A DNA stretch of 64,000 bases, from the NCBI RefSeq assembly GCF_019279795.1, contig NC_056740.1, forward strand, positions 225,826,611 to 225,890,610, read 5' to 3'. This stretch comes from Protopterus annectens (Eukaryota > Chordata > Ceratodontiformes > Protopteridae). Within the stretch, counting starts at the first letter, position 1; each line of letters opens with the position of its first letter. The position numbers and the translations under genes are program-made. This document shows positions 45,191 through 57,177 of this stretch, piece by piece. The notes beneath the pieces were generated by a model. It was not told the DNA's origin and ran no database searches. It was given only the letters and a program-made list of their open reading frames with translations.

Positions 45191-48100
45191 TACCTAGGAC
45201 TTGTTTTGCCCACCAGTTTGACTGCCATTTTTGTCAGTTGCTTTTTATGTTTTGTTACTGTATTGAATATTTAGCAACACCAGATAAGTGCCCCATTGTG
45301 GTTATTTTTCTTTTTCTTTCTTTCTTGGTCTTGTATTTAATATCACTACCTAGTGTTCATGTCATCCAAGAGGGGAAGATGTCAGTGTAAGAGGCAGCTT
45401 CCCCAAAAGGATCATCAAGAACAGTGTATTTTTTGTTTGGGGGCTTCCCATGACCATACCAATTTTAGTATCTGTAAGACATCTGTGCCTAAAACACTCA
45501 GAATAAATTTGTTTTCCCTGCCCAATTATCTTGAAACACAATGGCTTAGACAGTTGGCTCAGGGTATCATGGTGGAATTATTTAACCCCGTGATACTTCC
45601 GCTAGGTAAGATGAAGGTCAAAAAATCTTAGATGGATTCTTTAGCTGTTCAGAATCCAGTGGACATCCCTCTAGAAACAGGTAATAGCTCTGTAGGTTAT
45701 TTGGTGTTTACGTTGGATTCCTCTGCCATGACCTAGCAGGGGCTGGCATGGATCCATCTTTTCACACATCCACTGAGGCTTTGCAGGGATCTGCTCCAGA
45801 TGAGAAGGGGAACCATGGTTGATTATCTCAAAGGGTCCTACAGGGACTCTGCAGATATTGGTCAGGGAAGAAGTTTTGTGTTCTCTTCTCAAATCTTGCC
45901 AAGGGTCGGAACCTCCTGTATTTGTTGGAGCTGATGTCCCTTCTAAGAAGAGACAAAAACTGAATCATATTTTGGTCTGTCCTATGGATCTTCAAAGGAA
46001 ATGGCAAGAGTTTACTCAAGGCTTGTTCCTGCCTTAATGACCCTAAACCCTCCACAAGGTGTTTCAGTATCTGCTCCTCCTTGGACCTCTATTCCTTCTA
46101 AACAGTTTAGGTAATCAGATTCCTTGGATGAGGATTCCATGCCTGGTGAGAGTTCTTTGTCCTAATCTTCACAGATGCCTTCTACTTTGGCGCATGATTC
46201 TGATGAAAAGGAGTCTGTTAACCCTGAGTTTTCTTTCAAGACATTGTCCTTTGGGGATATAATTGTTAGGATGATGGAATTCTTTAAGTGGGCTTTTTCT
46301 CAAGTGTATGATATTTAGAGAAGATGTTATGAGTTGCTTCAGGTGGATACTCCTAGACCATCGGCAGTTCCTCCTGCACTGGCTGCTTTATTAGATAAAT
46401 TTCATTTATTTTTTCAAGTCTCCTGATTCTCAGCCTCCTGCCCCTAAAAAACTGATAGGTTCTATAAGGTTTCTGAGGATTGTCTATTTTTATTTAAATG
46501 TCCTTCCCACTAATCCTGCTGTGGTGTCAGTCTCTTCTGACAAACCTTCTAAACTTTTGCCCTCTTCCAAACCTATGCCTTCTGGTAAGGATAGCAGGGC
46601 TATGGAGACAATTGGCAAGAATGTTTATACTGCTTCTAATTTGGCTTTTTGTGCTATTAAATTCCAGACCCACATGACAAGACATGCTCTGGCCATGATT
46701 GCTCAGGTTTGTCAGATTATCTCTGCCCTCTCTGATTCTAATGGCAAATCCTCTGCCTTATCTTTTTTTTAGATTCTGCTTCTCAAGTGGCTTGCCACTG
46801 TATTAAGTGTAGCTATGATGCTGCTGATGCCCCTTCTAAGGCTACAGCTTTTGAGTCCATTATGAGACATTATTCTTGGCTTCATCTCCAGTCTCTTCCT
46901 GAGGACATTAAGGCTAATTTGTTGGAAGCTCCTTTGGATAATACTCATCTTTTTGGGACTGCTGCTGCTGACAAGTTTAAGTCTCTTCAAGAGAAAGGCA
47001 AAGCCTTGGAAGACCTTAATTACATGTTTTTATCTCTTCTAACCCTAAGTTCCAGAGAAATTATCCTCTTAGGTCTGCTTTTGTTCACAGGCAATGTCAT
47101 CAGGCCTCTAAGGGCAGGAAGGCTCCCTCTGCAAAGACTGCTCAGATTTATGTGGCCCAGAAGCCTCCTTTATCTGATAAGCCTGCTTCTCTTTGATAAT
47201 TCTCCCCTCCTGTCTTTAGACCAGTTTCTTTTGTCCCTTATGCTTTCCCTTTGTCTTCCAAATTGGTGTCTCATCACTTCAGATGCTTGGGTTCTTTCTA
47301 TTATCCATCAGGGTTATTTCACAGTATGGAAATCTCTCACTCCTTTTTCTGGGATTCCTCAACCTCCTTAAGAGCAACTTCCTAATTTCCTGGAGGTTCT
47401 AAGGTCCCTGTGGAACCAGAGGACTATTCAACCTGTCCCCTCTTTACAAGTGGGAAGAGGGTTTTTTTATTCAAGGATGTTCCTGGTTCCTTGAAAGAAG
47501 GGCACTTGGAGACCTATTTTGGATATCTCCCAGCTCAACACCTTTTTTTAGATCCCTTTTTCCGCATGCTTACTCTTCAAACTCTGTTTCCTCTTTTATT
47601 ACTCCAGGCTTTTCTGGTGCCCTTGGATCTGAAAGATGTTTGCCTTCTTATCCCTATTCACCTTCTCTTCAGGAAGCTTTTATGTTTCTCTGTGTCTTCC
47701 TCTCCTTTTCAGTTCTCTGCTTTTCCCTTTGGCCACTTTACTGCCCCAAGAGTATTCACAAAATGCCTAGCTCCTTTAATTGCCTTCTGCAGGCTAGAAG
47801 GCATTCAAATTTTTCCTTATCTTGATGACCTGTTGCTTCAGGCACCTTCTCCAAGTCAATCATTGCAGGATCTGCAATTCACCATCTCTCTTCGTCAAAG
47901 TCTGGGGTTTACTATCAACTTCCAAAAGTTCATCCTGACTCCTTCTCTAGATCATGTGTATCAACTTCCAAAAGTTCATCTTGACTCCTTCGCTAGATCA
48001 TGTGTATCTGGGCTGCAGAATTTAGATGGTGTCAATACTGGTCTTTCTTCCACCTCCAAAGGTATTGTCATTGACAGCCTTCTTTCAGACTCTTTTTCCT

Positions 48101-50439
48101 CTGACTGCCATGCCAGTTAGGGAGTTTCTTTGAGCCCTGTGATTCATGGCCTCTTCTATTCTGATGTGTCCTCTTGCCAGACTGCATATGTGGAAGCTTC
48201 AATGGACCCTCAAGTTGGTTTGGGTCAGTATTATCCCTCTCTGAATTTCAGTGTACCTCTCCTTCCCTGTCTCAAGAAAGAATTTGAGTGGTGGATTGGA
48301 CAGTTCACTCTCAACCCAGGGCAGCCATTTCAGCCTCCAGTCCCTTTTAAAGAACTGTTCACGAATGCCTCGGACATGGGGTGGGGGGCATCTCTAGGTC
48401 ACCTGAAAATTAAGGGTCTTTGATTCCCCATTAGAAGTCAGACCATATCAACATCAAAGAGATTAGAGCAGAGATTCTGGCCCTTGAGGCTTTTCACCTC
48501 ATGTACTCTCCGGGCCCCTTGAAGATGTACACAGACAACACTACAGAGATGTGGTATGTCAACAAGCAGGGGGGCACAAAAACTTACCTCTTCTGCAGGA
48601 TGGTGCTTTGGGCTTTGGAAATACCTCTCAGTTATCAAGTAACTCTTTAGACAGTATACATTCCTTCAGAGTATAATTCTGTGGCAGACTTTCTGAGCAG
48701 GTGCAAAACACAGGCTCACAAATGGATGCTTCACAGAGATATGTTTTTGGACATTGTCAATTGGCGAGGTATTCCTCAGGTAGATCTTTTTGCCTCCACC
48801 CTAAACTGCAGCTTCCTCTCTTCTGTATCACAGTGCCTTGCATTCTGGCCTGGAAGACGTACATTCTTTCCTTTCCTCAGAAGGGGAGGTTTCTTTATGC
48901 TTTCCTCCCTCTTCCTCTACTTCCAAGACGCCTGCAGAAGATTCAACGTGACTCCCCAAAAATCTTGCTAGTGACTCCCTATTGGCTGAGACAGCACTAG
49001 TTCCCCCTCTTAATGCATTTGGCTAGGGGCAATCATCACAAGTTACCTCACCGGTTGGATCTCCTCACACTGGACAAGGAGTCTCTCATCCACCCACACT
49101 TATCCACTCTGCAACTGACATTGTGGGTGATAGGATTTTGATCCCTTTCAGGCACCTCTTTTCTGAGGATGTGCTCAGGGTTTTACAGGGGGCAAGGAAA
49201 TCATCAGCCAGAAAATCTTACATGTCCAAATGGATGAGACTTTTGGTCTAGTGTCATGCTCGTAACCAGAATGCTTTTTCAGCGTGGGTCCCTCTGCTCC
49301 TCTCTTATTTGTGCAAGTTGCTCCAGTCTGGCTTAGCCTACTTTTGTGAAAGCCTATTTGTCAGACATTTCTGCTTATCTGCCCTTGAATCCTCCTTTGA
49401 CTTCTTGTTTTGAGGTCAAGCAATTTTTTAAAGGCGTCATACATATTAGGCCTTCAAGAAAGCCTATTTCTCCTCCTCCTTGGGACCTTAACTTTGTTTT
49501 GGAAAAATTGACTCGGGGTCCTTTTGAGCCTACATATTCTACTTCTTTGCAACATTGTACCTGGAAGACTGTTTTATTGCTGGCTCTTACTTCTCGGAGA
49601 GTTTCTGAGCTCCAGCCCTTATTGCCATTCCTCCTTTTTTGTTTTATCACAGGGACAGGGTGTCCCTTTGTACTAATGTTTCTTTTATGCCCAAGGTAGT
49701 CAGTGAGTTGTCCTTGAATCAGTTGGTACAACTCCCTTTCTTTTTCCCTTCTCCTCATCTGCTGCTGAGAGTCCTGCATATCTTGGATTTGTACAGACAA
49801 CTCAGATACTATTTCAATAAAACCAGGACTATTTGTAAGTCTGATCAGCTTTTTGTTTCCTTACATCCCAGGTCTTTGAGTTTGGTTGTTTTTAAGAAAA
49901 CCATCTCCTCATGGATATCTAAGGCCATTTCCTTTTGTTATTCCTTTCATGGTAAATCTCTGTCTACTTCTGTTAGAGCTATTTCACTAGGGCTGTTGCC
50001 TCTTCCGGTGCCTTCTTCAAGGGGTTAGACACTAGTTCCATCCTTGAAGTTGCTAGTTGTTATTTAGAGCAAACCTTTATTACGCATTATAAGTTGGATA
50101 TGGTTTCTGGGCCAGAGCAGGTTTTGCTGAAACCATTTTATGAGGGTTTGTTGAGGGCTGTTCTCAGCCTCCCCCCTCCCATTCTGTTTCTTGATCTTTT
50201 TTACTCTCCCTTCTGTAATGAATACTGCAACTGTGCTATAGAAGGACATAGTACAGTTGTGTAAAATCTTACCATAACAGTAGATATCCTTCTCTTTACT
50301 GTTGCAGTTTTGCTTCCTCCCTGCAACCCCCCCTTTAGTTTATTTTACACTTTTTCCTTCTGGATGTGCACGGACTCCTTTGTCCTATGACAACTGTTCT
50401 CTTCTGTGGCAATTCATTTCCAGGTAGTTGAGTTTGTAT

Positions 50440-50555
50440 GCTCTTTTTATGCTCTATGTTCTGTGTGGAAAGCATAAAAGTGACATACAGTGCAAACAAC
50501 ATCTCTTTTAAGCTTATTTATACTGGCCAAGCAATGGGCTGCCCAAGACAGCTGA
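50440..50555. repeat. DIRS D right terminal repeat (inner part)
   Basis: Inverted partner of the left terminal repeat. Similarity stops just after GGGCTGCCCAAGACA, short of the outer end that the internal complementary region predicts. Confidence 0.82.
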
Positions 50556-51249
50556 AAAAGAGGCATGTAAGCCCAGCCATCCTGAAGATGTAGTTGTCCC
50601 TTCACTGGAAAGGTTCCAGATTGAGATCCTATCCTATCCTCTCATCTCTAGTTGTTTCTTAGGCATGCAAGACAATGTGATATGTACCCAGGTATGGCTA
50701 GGCAAACATACCAGAAGCAGGGGTCTTAGATACAGCCTCTACAAAAGCATACAAAACTTTTAGCTACTAGATACATGTCAGAAATCTGTCTCCAAACCTT
50801 CCCCACTAAGTCCAAAGGGTCAGGCTTGGAAGGTAACAGTAGCCTGTCACCAATCTGTTTTATGAGGGCTGTAGATTGTGAATCAGGCATCAAGTGGGCA
50901 GTGTAATATATACCTTCTCCAAGGCTTGCGCTGTAAAATTAGGCAAAACCACTAGCAACATATTAGAAAGAATCTTCTCAATTCCATGGGAACATCCATA
51001 AGTTCCCAAAAAGACACTTAATTTCTCCTAGCAATAATCTAGAAAAGGGAACATCTCCCAAGGTGGTTGTGAACATTAGTTTTCCTCTGTATCACAGAAA
51101 TGGAGTCAAGGATCTGTAGGATACAAAATCCAGTTACTGACTATGTCAGATTCATTTCACTTGTCTTCCTCAGGAGCAATTTATGACTGAATTGCCTAAC
51201 AGGTACATAAGGTTATGAACCAGGCTTGAATGCCTGTAACAGCTACTTA
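50556..51249. other. No supported gene
   Basis: No recognisable coding sequence. Parts near 50760-51000 are vaguely like decayed DIRS gag sequence on the minus strand, but I could not confirm it. Confidence 0.35.
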
Positions 51250-53717
51250 GTTGAGGTCCATAGGTAGGTACTAGGCTAATTGGCCCTAGGGCCTATGCAA
51301 GCCTAGCCAAAAAGGCACCCTGGTTTTCGCCACCCAAGAAAATGATTTTTCTGTGCCCCTGTCAAGCAGAGCCGCAGAAGTGATCCCCGGGGTGAATTTC
51401 CTATTTCCCATCCAAACATCAAGATTTTTTTTGAAGAGTGCCAAATGAGGAGCTCTGTTTGACATAGATAGGAAGTCTGTTCCAGAGTATGGGAAGTCTC
51501 TGGGACAGGAATCTATCCCTCCAGCATGTTCTGTTTATTGTGGTGACAAGGTTTAGGTCATTAGAGTGTGTAGCTCATAGGGATTGGGATTTCTTTAAGT
51601 GGAGCATGTCCAACAGCTCTGGGTTTGACATAGCTTTGTATGTTAGGCAGAGATCGCCTCTGTGTAGGCGATATGCAATGAAGTAAAGCTGGAGTTTTCT
51701 GCAATGGTCTGCATAGGGTATCTGTTTCAGGCCAGTAATCCTCTTTGTAAGGTATTTCTGTGGCCTTTCCAGTTGTTGTAGATGTCTTGTGAGGTACATA
51801 CCAAAAGGGGCATTGTACTCTATAATGGGTCTAATGAGTGATGAGTAGAGGGGAACAATGACCTCTTTTTTTCTGGATGAGAAACCTTTTGTGATGAGGT
51901 GTGCCAAGTAGAAGGATTTCTTGACCACTGTGGTGATGGGATTATCAAAGGAGAGACTACTGTCCACCTGTGTCCCAAGGCCTCTTATTACACTTTTGGT
52001 GTTAAGTAGACTACCGCCTATGTGGTAGTTCATGGGTACAGAGTTTTTACCCAAGGGGATGACAATGCACTTTTTGGCATTGAGCTTGAGGCCATGGCTT
52101 TGACACCACACATCTGTCTCAGTGAGGCCCTGTTGTAGGATGTCCACATCGTTAGGAGTTTTGATTATGGTTCCTAGTTTGCAGTCATCTGTGAACTTAG
52201 TTAGCCAAAGACCTTCTGTGTCATTCTGTACTTCAGAGAAGTAGATACCAGACAGGAGAGGACCCAGGACTGAACCCTGTGATACTCCACTTGTCACTGG
52301 TCTGAAGTCTGATTTGGAGTCTGCTACTTTCACAGTGTGGGTTCTGTCAGCAAGCCAGTTGGCAACCCATCTTGTGACATAGGGATTTATACCTAGTTTA
52401 GTGAGTTTATCTATAATTCCAGAGTGGGGGATGGTGTTGAATGCCTTGGTGAGATCTAGATAGGCTGTATGAACCACCTTACCCTCATCTGTGGCTTTGG
52501 TGACTGCTTCAAAGAAGTCTATCAGGTTTAGGAGACATGATCTGTCTTTTACAAACCCGAACTGTATAGGGTCCAGAGTTTGGAGATCTCCAATGTCTTT
52601 GTTTATGAGTTCCATGATGATATGTTCCATGGCTTTGCAGACCAGGCTCGTCAGGCTAATGGGGTGGTAGTTCTCGGGGTCTGTCATGGCTCCCCCTTTG
52701 TGGAGTGGGATAACCGTCATGGTGCACCATTCAATGGGCACAAAGCCTGAGGTGAGCCTATGACTGAACATGGTACTTAGGTGGGGTTCCAGTTTAGTCT
52801 GTAGTTCGTGTAGAAGGCAGCCTAGGATGTTGTCAGGTCCCATGGATGCTATGTTCTTGGCTTTGCAGAGTGAGTTTTTTACCTGTGCAGTTGTGATTAT
52901 AGGAACTCTGCATTCTTCCTGTATAGAGATGGGCCCTTTAGGGGGTGAGGGGGTGGTGGTAAAGTTAGCACTGAACCAATTTGCCAGGATGTTGGCAATA
53001 TCAGTTGGTACTTTATATTTAGTGCCATTGTGCTGTAACTCAGAGCATATCTGAGTGTTGCCATTGAGATTCTTGACATAGCTATAGAATGCTTTATGGT
53101 TGTCTTTAGAATCAGTGGCGATTTTGTTTTCATAACTAGCTTTGGAGGATTTTATGAGGGATCTCAGCTTGTTACTAAAGGTAACCAGGGAGTTTCTCCA
53201 ATCATGGGATTTTACTCTTTTTTGCAACAGTTTCTTTCTTCTGTTGGAGAGTTTGTTTATGGCAGAAGACCACCATTCCTTTTTTTGGAGGATAGCATCT
53301 TAGTTCTGTTAGGGATAGCATGATCCAGGCACTCATGTAAGTGCTTATAAAGTGCATTTGTGTAGGATTCAGCAGTCGTACCTCTATTGTCCATCTGCAT
53401 GGGTGTCGTGACATTTGCCACTTCTGTCTTAATTAGCGTGAAGTTGGCTTTGGAGAAATTTTTTACGGTTGTTTCCCTAATGGGGGGTGGGAGCGGGATG
53501 TGGATGTCTAGGGTGATTAGCTTGTGAGCGGATCTGACCAATGAGGAACTGACCTCTAGTGTGGAACACCAGTCGCCCATGTTGGTGATGACCAGGTCTA
53601 GGATATTGCTGCCCCTGGTGGGGGTGTGGATAAGTTGATCCAAGGCATTGGAATTGATGAATTTCAGAAAATGTTGAGCAAAAGAGTTGGCACATAAGTA
53701 GTTTTCCCAGTTAGTTT

Positions 53718-53971
53718 ATTTTATTTAACATTTGTTGACCGGGAATGTCCAACTAGGCTCCACAGAGCCTGTTTGCAGCAGAGGCCCAGGGAGAAATGCT
53801 CCAGACGCATGTCTTTAGAATGTGGGAGAAAACTGGAGTACCTGGAGGAAACCCACGCAAATGCAGGGAGAACATGCAAACTCTACACAGAAGGCACACC
53901 AGCTGAGAATCGAACCAGAGAACCTCTTGCTGTGAGGTGACAACGTTAACCGCTGCGCCACTGCGCTGCCC
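53718..53971 (-). mobile_element. tRNA-derived SINE with L2-like tail
   Basis: Read on the minus strand, it begins GGGCAGCGCAGTGGCGCAGC (A-box region) with B box GGTTCGATTCTC about 40 bases later. A conserved central body follows (GGAGAACATGCAAACTC-like on the plus-reverse), as in V-SINE-type vertebrate SINEs. The 3' part contains GGAGCATTTCTCCCTGGGCC, GGACATTCCCGGTCAAC and an AAAT-rich tail, matching the 3' end of the L2-like LINE at 21245-21348. It sits inside the endonuclease of CR1 copy G, splitting GDFNYP from the following WE(N)YL block, so it is younger than G. Confidence 0.88.
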
Positions 53972-54450
53972 ATGGGGTAGTTGAAATCACCCATTATTTG
54001 GGTGTTGGGTTGTACCCTAATATTTTCCAGTGTATCATGAAAAGTGGAGTGGGAATCCTGGGGCATGGTGGGGGGGGGAGGGTCTGTAAGCAAGCTACAA
54101 TCTGGATTGCGGTCTTGCCTAGAGTTAGTTGAATTTGGATAATCTTGTATGCATTATGCTGAGCAACTAGCTTGGAGGTGTGGATATCCTTAAGAATATG
54201 GACACACCTCCACCTTTAGTGTTTCGGTCCGGATTAGGTGGCCGAAAGGTGTGGTATGAATTATAGCCTGGTAATGCAGGGGTGCTCTCTGGAGCTTTGA
54301 ACCAGGTCTCTGTCACTGCACAGATGTCGATGTTCTCTATTTTAAGGAGTGCCTCGAGTGAGTGCATTTTGAGGTTTAGACTTCTAGCATTGAGTAGCAT
54401 TACCCTCAGATTTTGCTTGCTTGTACCTGTTATGGTGGTGAATTTGTCAT

Positions 54451-55391
54451 TTAAACCTTGCCTAAAAAAGGCACTATAGGGGTGGCAAGAGCCTTTGCCA
54501 GTATCCGGAATCCCAAGGGTGACAGGTGCAGGCCATCTCTGGCAAAGCATCGTGGTCTGTCGATCATGTCATCCCAGGCAGACAGATACTGGATTCCCTT
54601 AGAATGACACAAAAAGCTTAGCCAATTGTTGAAGTCAATCATTTTGTCCTTGTACTGTGGTATCATTCTGGGTGATGGCAGGATGCTACTCAGGGCTAGG
54701 GTCATACCTGCCTGGGCATGAAGATTGGAGAGCTCCTCCATGTCTCTTTTCATGTAGTCCAGGGAGGTACGTCTCAGGTCATTCACACCAACATGGACAA
54801 TAACAGAGTCATATTTGCACTTGCTGTGGAGTGACCTGAGTGCGTGCATTATATGGTGGATCCTGGCACCCGACAGGCAGCTGACAATAACTTTCGCCTT
54901 GTTTAGCCTGATGAGTGGAACATCAGTGTGCCTGCCTATAGAGTCACCTATGACTAGAGTGTTGGGTACATTATGCTTTATGGGCTGTAGTTGAGTGGCA
55001 CACGGAGCGTATGGGCTATGTGTCATTTGGGTTGTGTTGGGGGTGTGGAAATTGCTTGCATTTCTGCTTTGGAGGTCTCAGTTGTTTGGGCAGATTTTTA
55101 TTGAGAGCCTCTGCAAATGTAGGCATGTGTTTTGTGCTTCTACGTGTGTGTTTTGGTGGTGTAGGTTTTGAGGGACTATGTGATGAGTGTGATGCAAGTG
55201 TTTCCCTTCGCCTCTTGACTGTCTAGTCCAGTCTTCAGTAAAGACACCTTTGCTTCCAGTTTGGCTATATAAGTGCATCTCTCACAGGTTGTAGTGTTGG
55301 ATGGTAGGAGGAGAGGGTTGTCTATGTACATGAGGCAATGGCTGCATTGCCCCAAGATGCCCAGATTCATCAGGTAAACAAGAGAAAACAC
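54451..55391 (-). pseudogene. CR1-like ORF1 of copy G: zinc-like N terminus plus SGNH/GDSL esterase domain
   Basis: The N-terminal frame (55391-55176) has paired cysteines QCSHC and CERC and a short Leu-rich helix. After a frame change, the frame 55026-54451 (191 residues) carries the three SGNH hydrolase blocks: LVIGDSIGRHTD (residues 24-35, nucleophile Ser 29), VHVGVNDLRR (near residue 80, Asn block) and ARDGLHLSPLG near the C terminus (Asp-x-x-His). All catalytic-type residues are kept. Esterase-bearing ORF1 proteins are known for CR1- and zebrafish L2-type LINEs, where a lipid or membrane role has been proposed. The end of this frame overlaps the ORF2 start region at 54550. Confidence 0.82.
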
Positions 55392-55430
55392 CGGGAGCTG
55401 ACCTTTAGATATGCCTGGATAGGTGCTTAT

Positions 55431-55734
55431 TTATTAAGTACTAAAAACTGTTTTCCTCTAGATAAGTGAGGAAAGTTGAGTGCTGTAGTAATTTGTGCTT
55501 ATTTAGTGCTTACAACGAGTGCTATGAAGAAGCGATGAGCTAAAAGAAACAGATTTGAGTGCTAAAACTAAAAAGCTGGCTTGTTGCAAGGGAAAATTTG
55601 AAGAGCATCAAAAACAACGAAAAGGCACCAAGTAGCAAGCAGCAAGTAGCAAACAACGACCACAGTATCCAAAAAGTTCTTTAATAAAATCTCTGACGTC
55701 TCGGCCAAAGCCTTTACTTTTACTTTACTTTACT
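55431..55734. other. Junction sequence between CR1 copy G and Penelope element
   Basis: No frame. It includes GACGTCTCGGCCAAAGCC near 55694, a word of the type found in Penelope-like non-coding regions, then a T-rich (TTTAC)n run that leads into the Penelope coding region. It probably mixes the CR1 5' UTR and Penelope non-coding sequence. Confidence 0.4.
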
Positions 55735-57177
55735 TTTTGGTTTACTATTGATGTTAAAAGCCTCTATACCAACATTAAACACCCTTTTGGCATTGAGGCT
55801 GTTAGATACTTTTTGGGTGACAATCCGGTCACAGCATTTATTATAGAGTTACTTCATTTTTGTTTGACTCATAATTTTTTTGAGTTTAATGAGATTTTGT
55901 ATCATCAGTTACAGGGTACAGCCATGGGGGCTACTTTTGCCCCCATGTATGCTAATTTATTTATGGGTTTATTTGAACTAGAAACATTATACAAGCATAG
56001 ATTTTTTCAGACCCATGTAATATCTTATTATAGGTTCGTGGATGATCTAATATTCTTGGTGGATGCTAATGAAAGTGACATTAAAGCATTTGTTAAAGAT
56101 ATTAATCATAATAGATTTTTTATGAGTTTTGATGGTCTAAAAATGGGACTTGTTGTCCCATTTTTGGATGCTATTCTCGATATTTCTAATGGTACTAAAA
56201 TTATTACTTCGATCAATAGAAAATTTGAGGGTACTAATTTTTATTTACATGGAACTAGTGGTCATCCTCCTCATACGTTGGATGCCTTACCATATGGGGA
56301 AATGTTACGTACATATAGATTATGTGGAAGACCTGATATTTTTCAGCAAGAAATGAATACTTTGGTGGAATCTTTCTTGAGTAGGGGATATAACAAAGAT
56401 ATTTTAAACAGATGTTTTGATAAATTAGTTAAAAGAGTTAAGCTTTTTGATGGTGTAAATAGTTACTTTCCCTGCAAAAATGTGGATCAATATAATGGTA
56501 ATAATAACTGTAAGGAAAATATGTATTTTGTAACCACTTATGGTTGTTTTACTTCTCAATTTCTTGATATAGTAAAACAATTTTGGTCTTTTTTACTTTC
56601 TTGCAAAAATGTTGAACAGTGGCTGAATGTTAATTTACAATTTTCCTATCGGAGAGGTAGAAATATAAAAAATTTGTTGGTTAAAAGTAAATTTATTTTG
56701 CCTCCACCTTCATTATATAAAGAACCATGCCAAGTTGGCACTTTCCCTTGTGGAAATTGCAAAGGTTGCAAATATATCACATCATGTTTTCCATTTATTA
56801 ATTATGTTAAGTTTACTCCTGTTAAGCAGTTTTGTTGTAAGTCAGTAGGGGTTATTTATGCTCTATGTTGTCCATGTAATATGTATTACATAGGAGAAAC
56901 AAAAAGGGCCTTCAAATTGAGATTGTTAGAGCATATAAGGGACATTAAGAATGGTAATATTGAAAGCCCTGTAGCTTTGCATTTTTTAGAATGTCATAAC
57001 AAAAATAGTGAAGGTTTAAAAGCCACTATTTTAGAACAAGTTAAGCCAATAATGTATTGTCAGCAGGATGTTAAAACTGTGTTACTGCAAAAAGAAGCTC
57101 TGCTTATTTTAAAGTATAAAACTATGTCTCCTTGTGGGCTCAATGCTGAGTTCAATTGGAGAGTGTTGCTTAATTAA
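55735..57177 (+). mobile_element. Penelope-like element, RT plus GIY-YIG endonuclease (5'-truncated)
   Basis: Penelope-like elements combine a telomerase-related RT with a GIY-YIG endonuclease. Coding homology starts at FTIDVKSLYTNI (motif A, 55738), so the RT N-terminal fingers are absent. The frame then runs open to 57177 (454 residues from Met 55813). Blocks in order are LQGTAMGATFAPMYANLFMG, catalytic YRFVDDLIFLVD (about residue 75), the SFDGLKMGLVVPFLD region, and a Cys-rich linker TFPCGNCKGCKYI. The GIY-YIG domain follows near the C terminus with GVIYALCCPCNMYYIGETKR, then RLLEHIRDI. No stops or frame changes are seen in what remains. It is therefore the youngest-looking Penelope copy here, though 5' truncation makes it inactive. 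Confidence 0.92.

Larger units (their letters stand above)
45018..50555 (+). mobile_element. DIRS retroelement D (fossil, plus strand)
   Basis: Left to right it has a left terminal repeat (about 45018-45190), a gag-like region (about 45353-47130) with an EQCIFCLGASHDHTNFSIC Cys/His motif, reverse transcriptase (about 47370-48110) with FPYLDDLLLQAP, RNase H and following region (about 48120-48970), a tyrosine recombinase (about 49340-50180), then an internal complementary region (about 50200-50240) and a right terminal repeat (about 50440-50555). The internal region mirrors the left end (GTCCTTCTATA..CACAGTTGCAGTATTCATT type match). It belongs to a different subfamily from A and B. The element is broken, with many breaks, and its right terminal repeat appears to lose its outermost part at about 50555. 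Confidence 0.9.
51250..55430 (-). mobile_element. CR1-like LINE copy G, nearly full length, interrupted by a SINE
   Basis: Right to left, ORF1 is at about 55391-54451 and ORF2 at about 54550-51575. The ORF2 endonuclease has NIDICAVTETWFKAPES, GGGVSIFLR, MGDFNYP (cut by the SINE just after this block) and RSAHKLITLD. The RT is in an uninterrupted 550-residue frame (53227-51575) with FGFVKDRSC, YLDLTKAFNTIP, SGVSQGSVLGPLLSGIYF and LTKFTDDCKLG. The catalytic block reads FTDD instead of the family FADD, and SGVPQG reads SGVSQG, so this RT was probably already inactive or has since mutated. A frame change near 53240 separates endonuclease and RT. The 3' end (51253) has ATAGG-type repeats. The 5' limit is approximate. 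Confidence 0.9.

Noticed and set aside
53900-53971. Possible tRNA gene on the minus strand
   Set aside because: Same reasoning: tRNA-like promoter at the head of a SINE with a conserved body and an L2-like tail.
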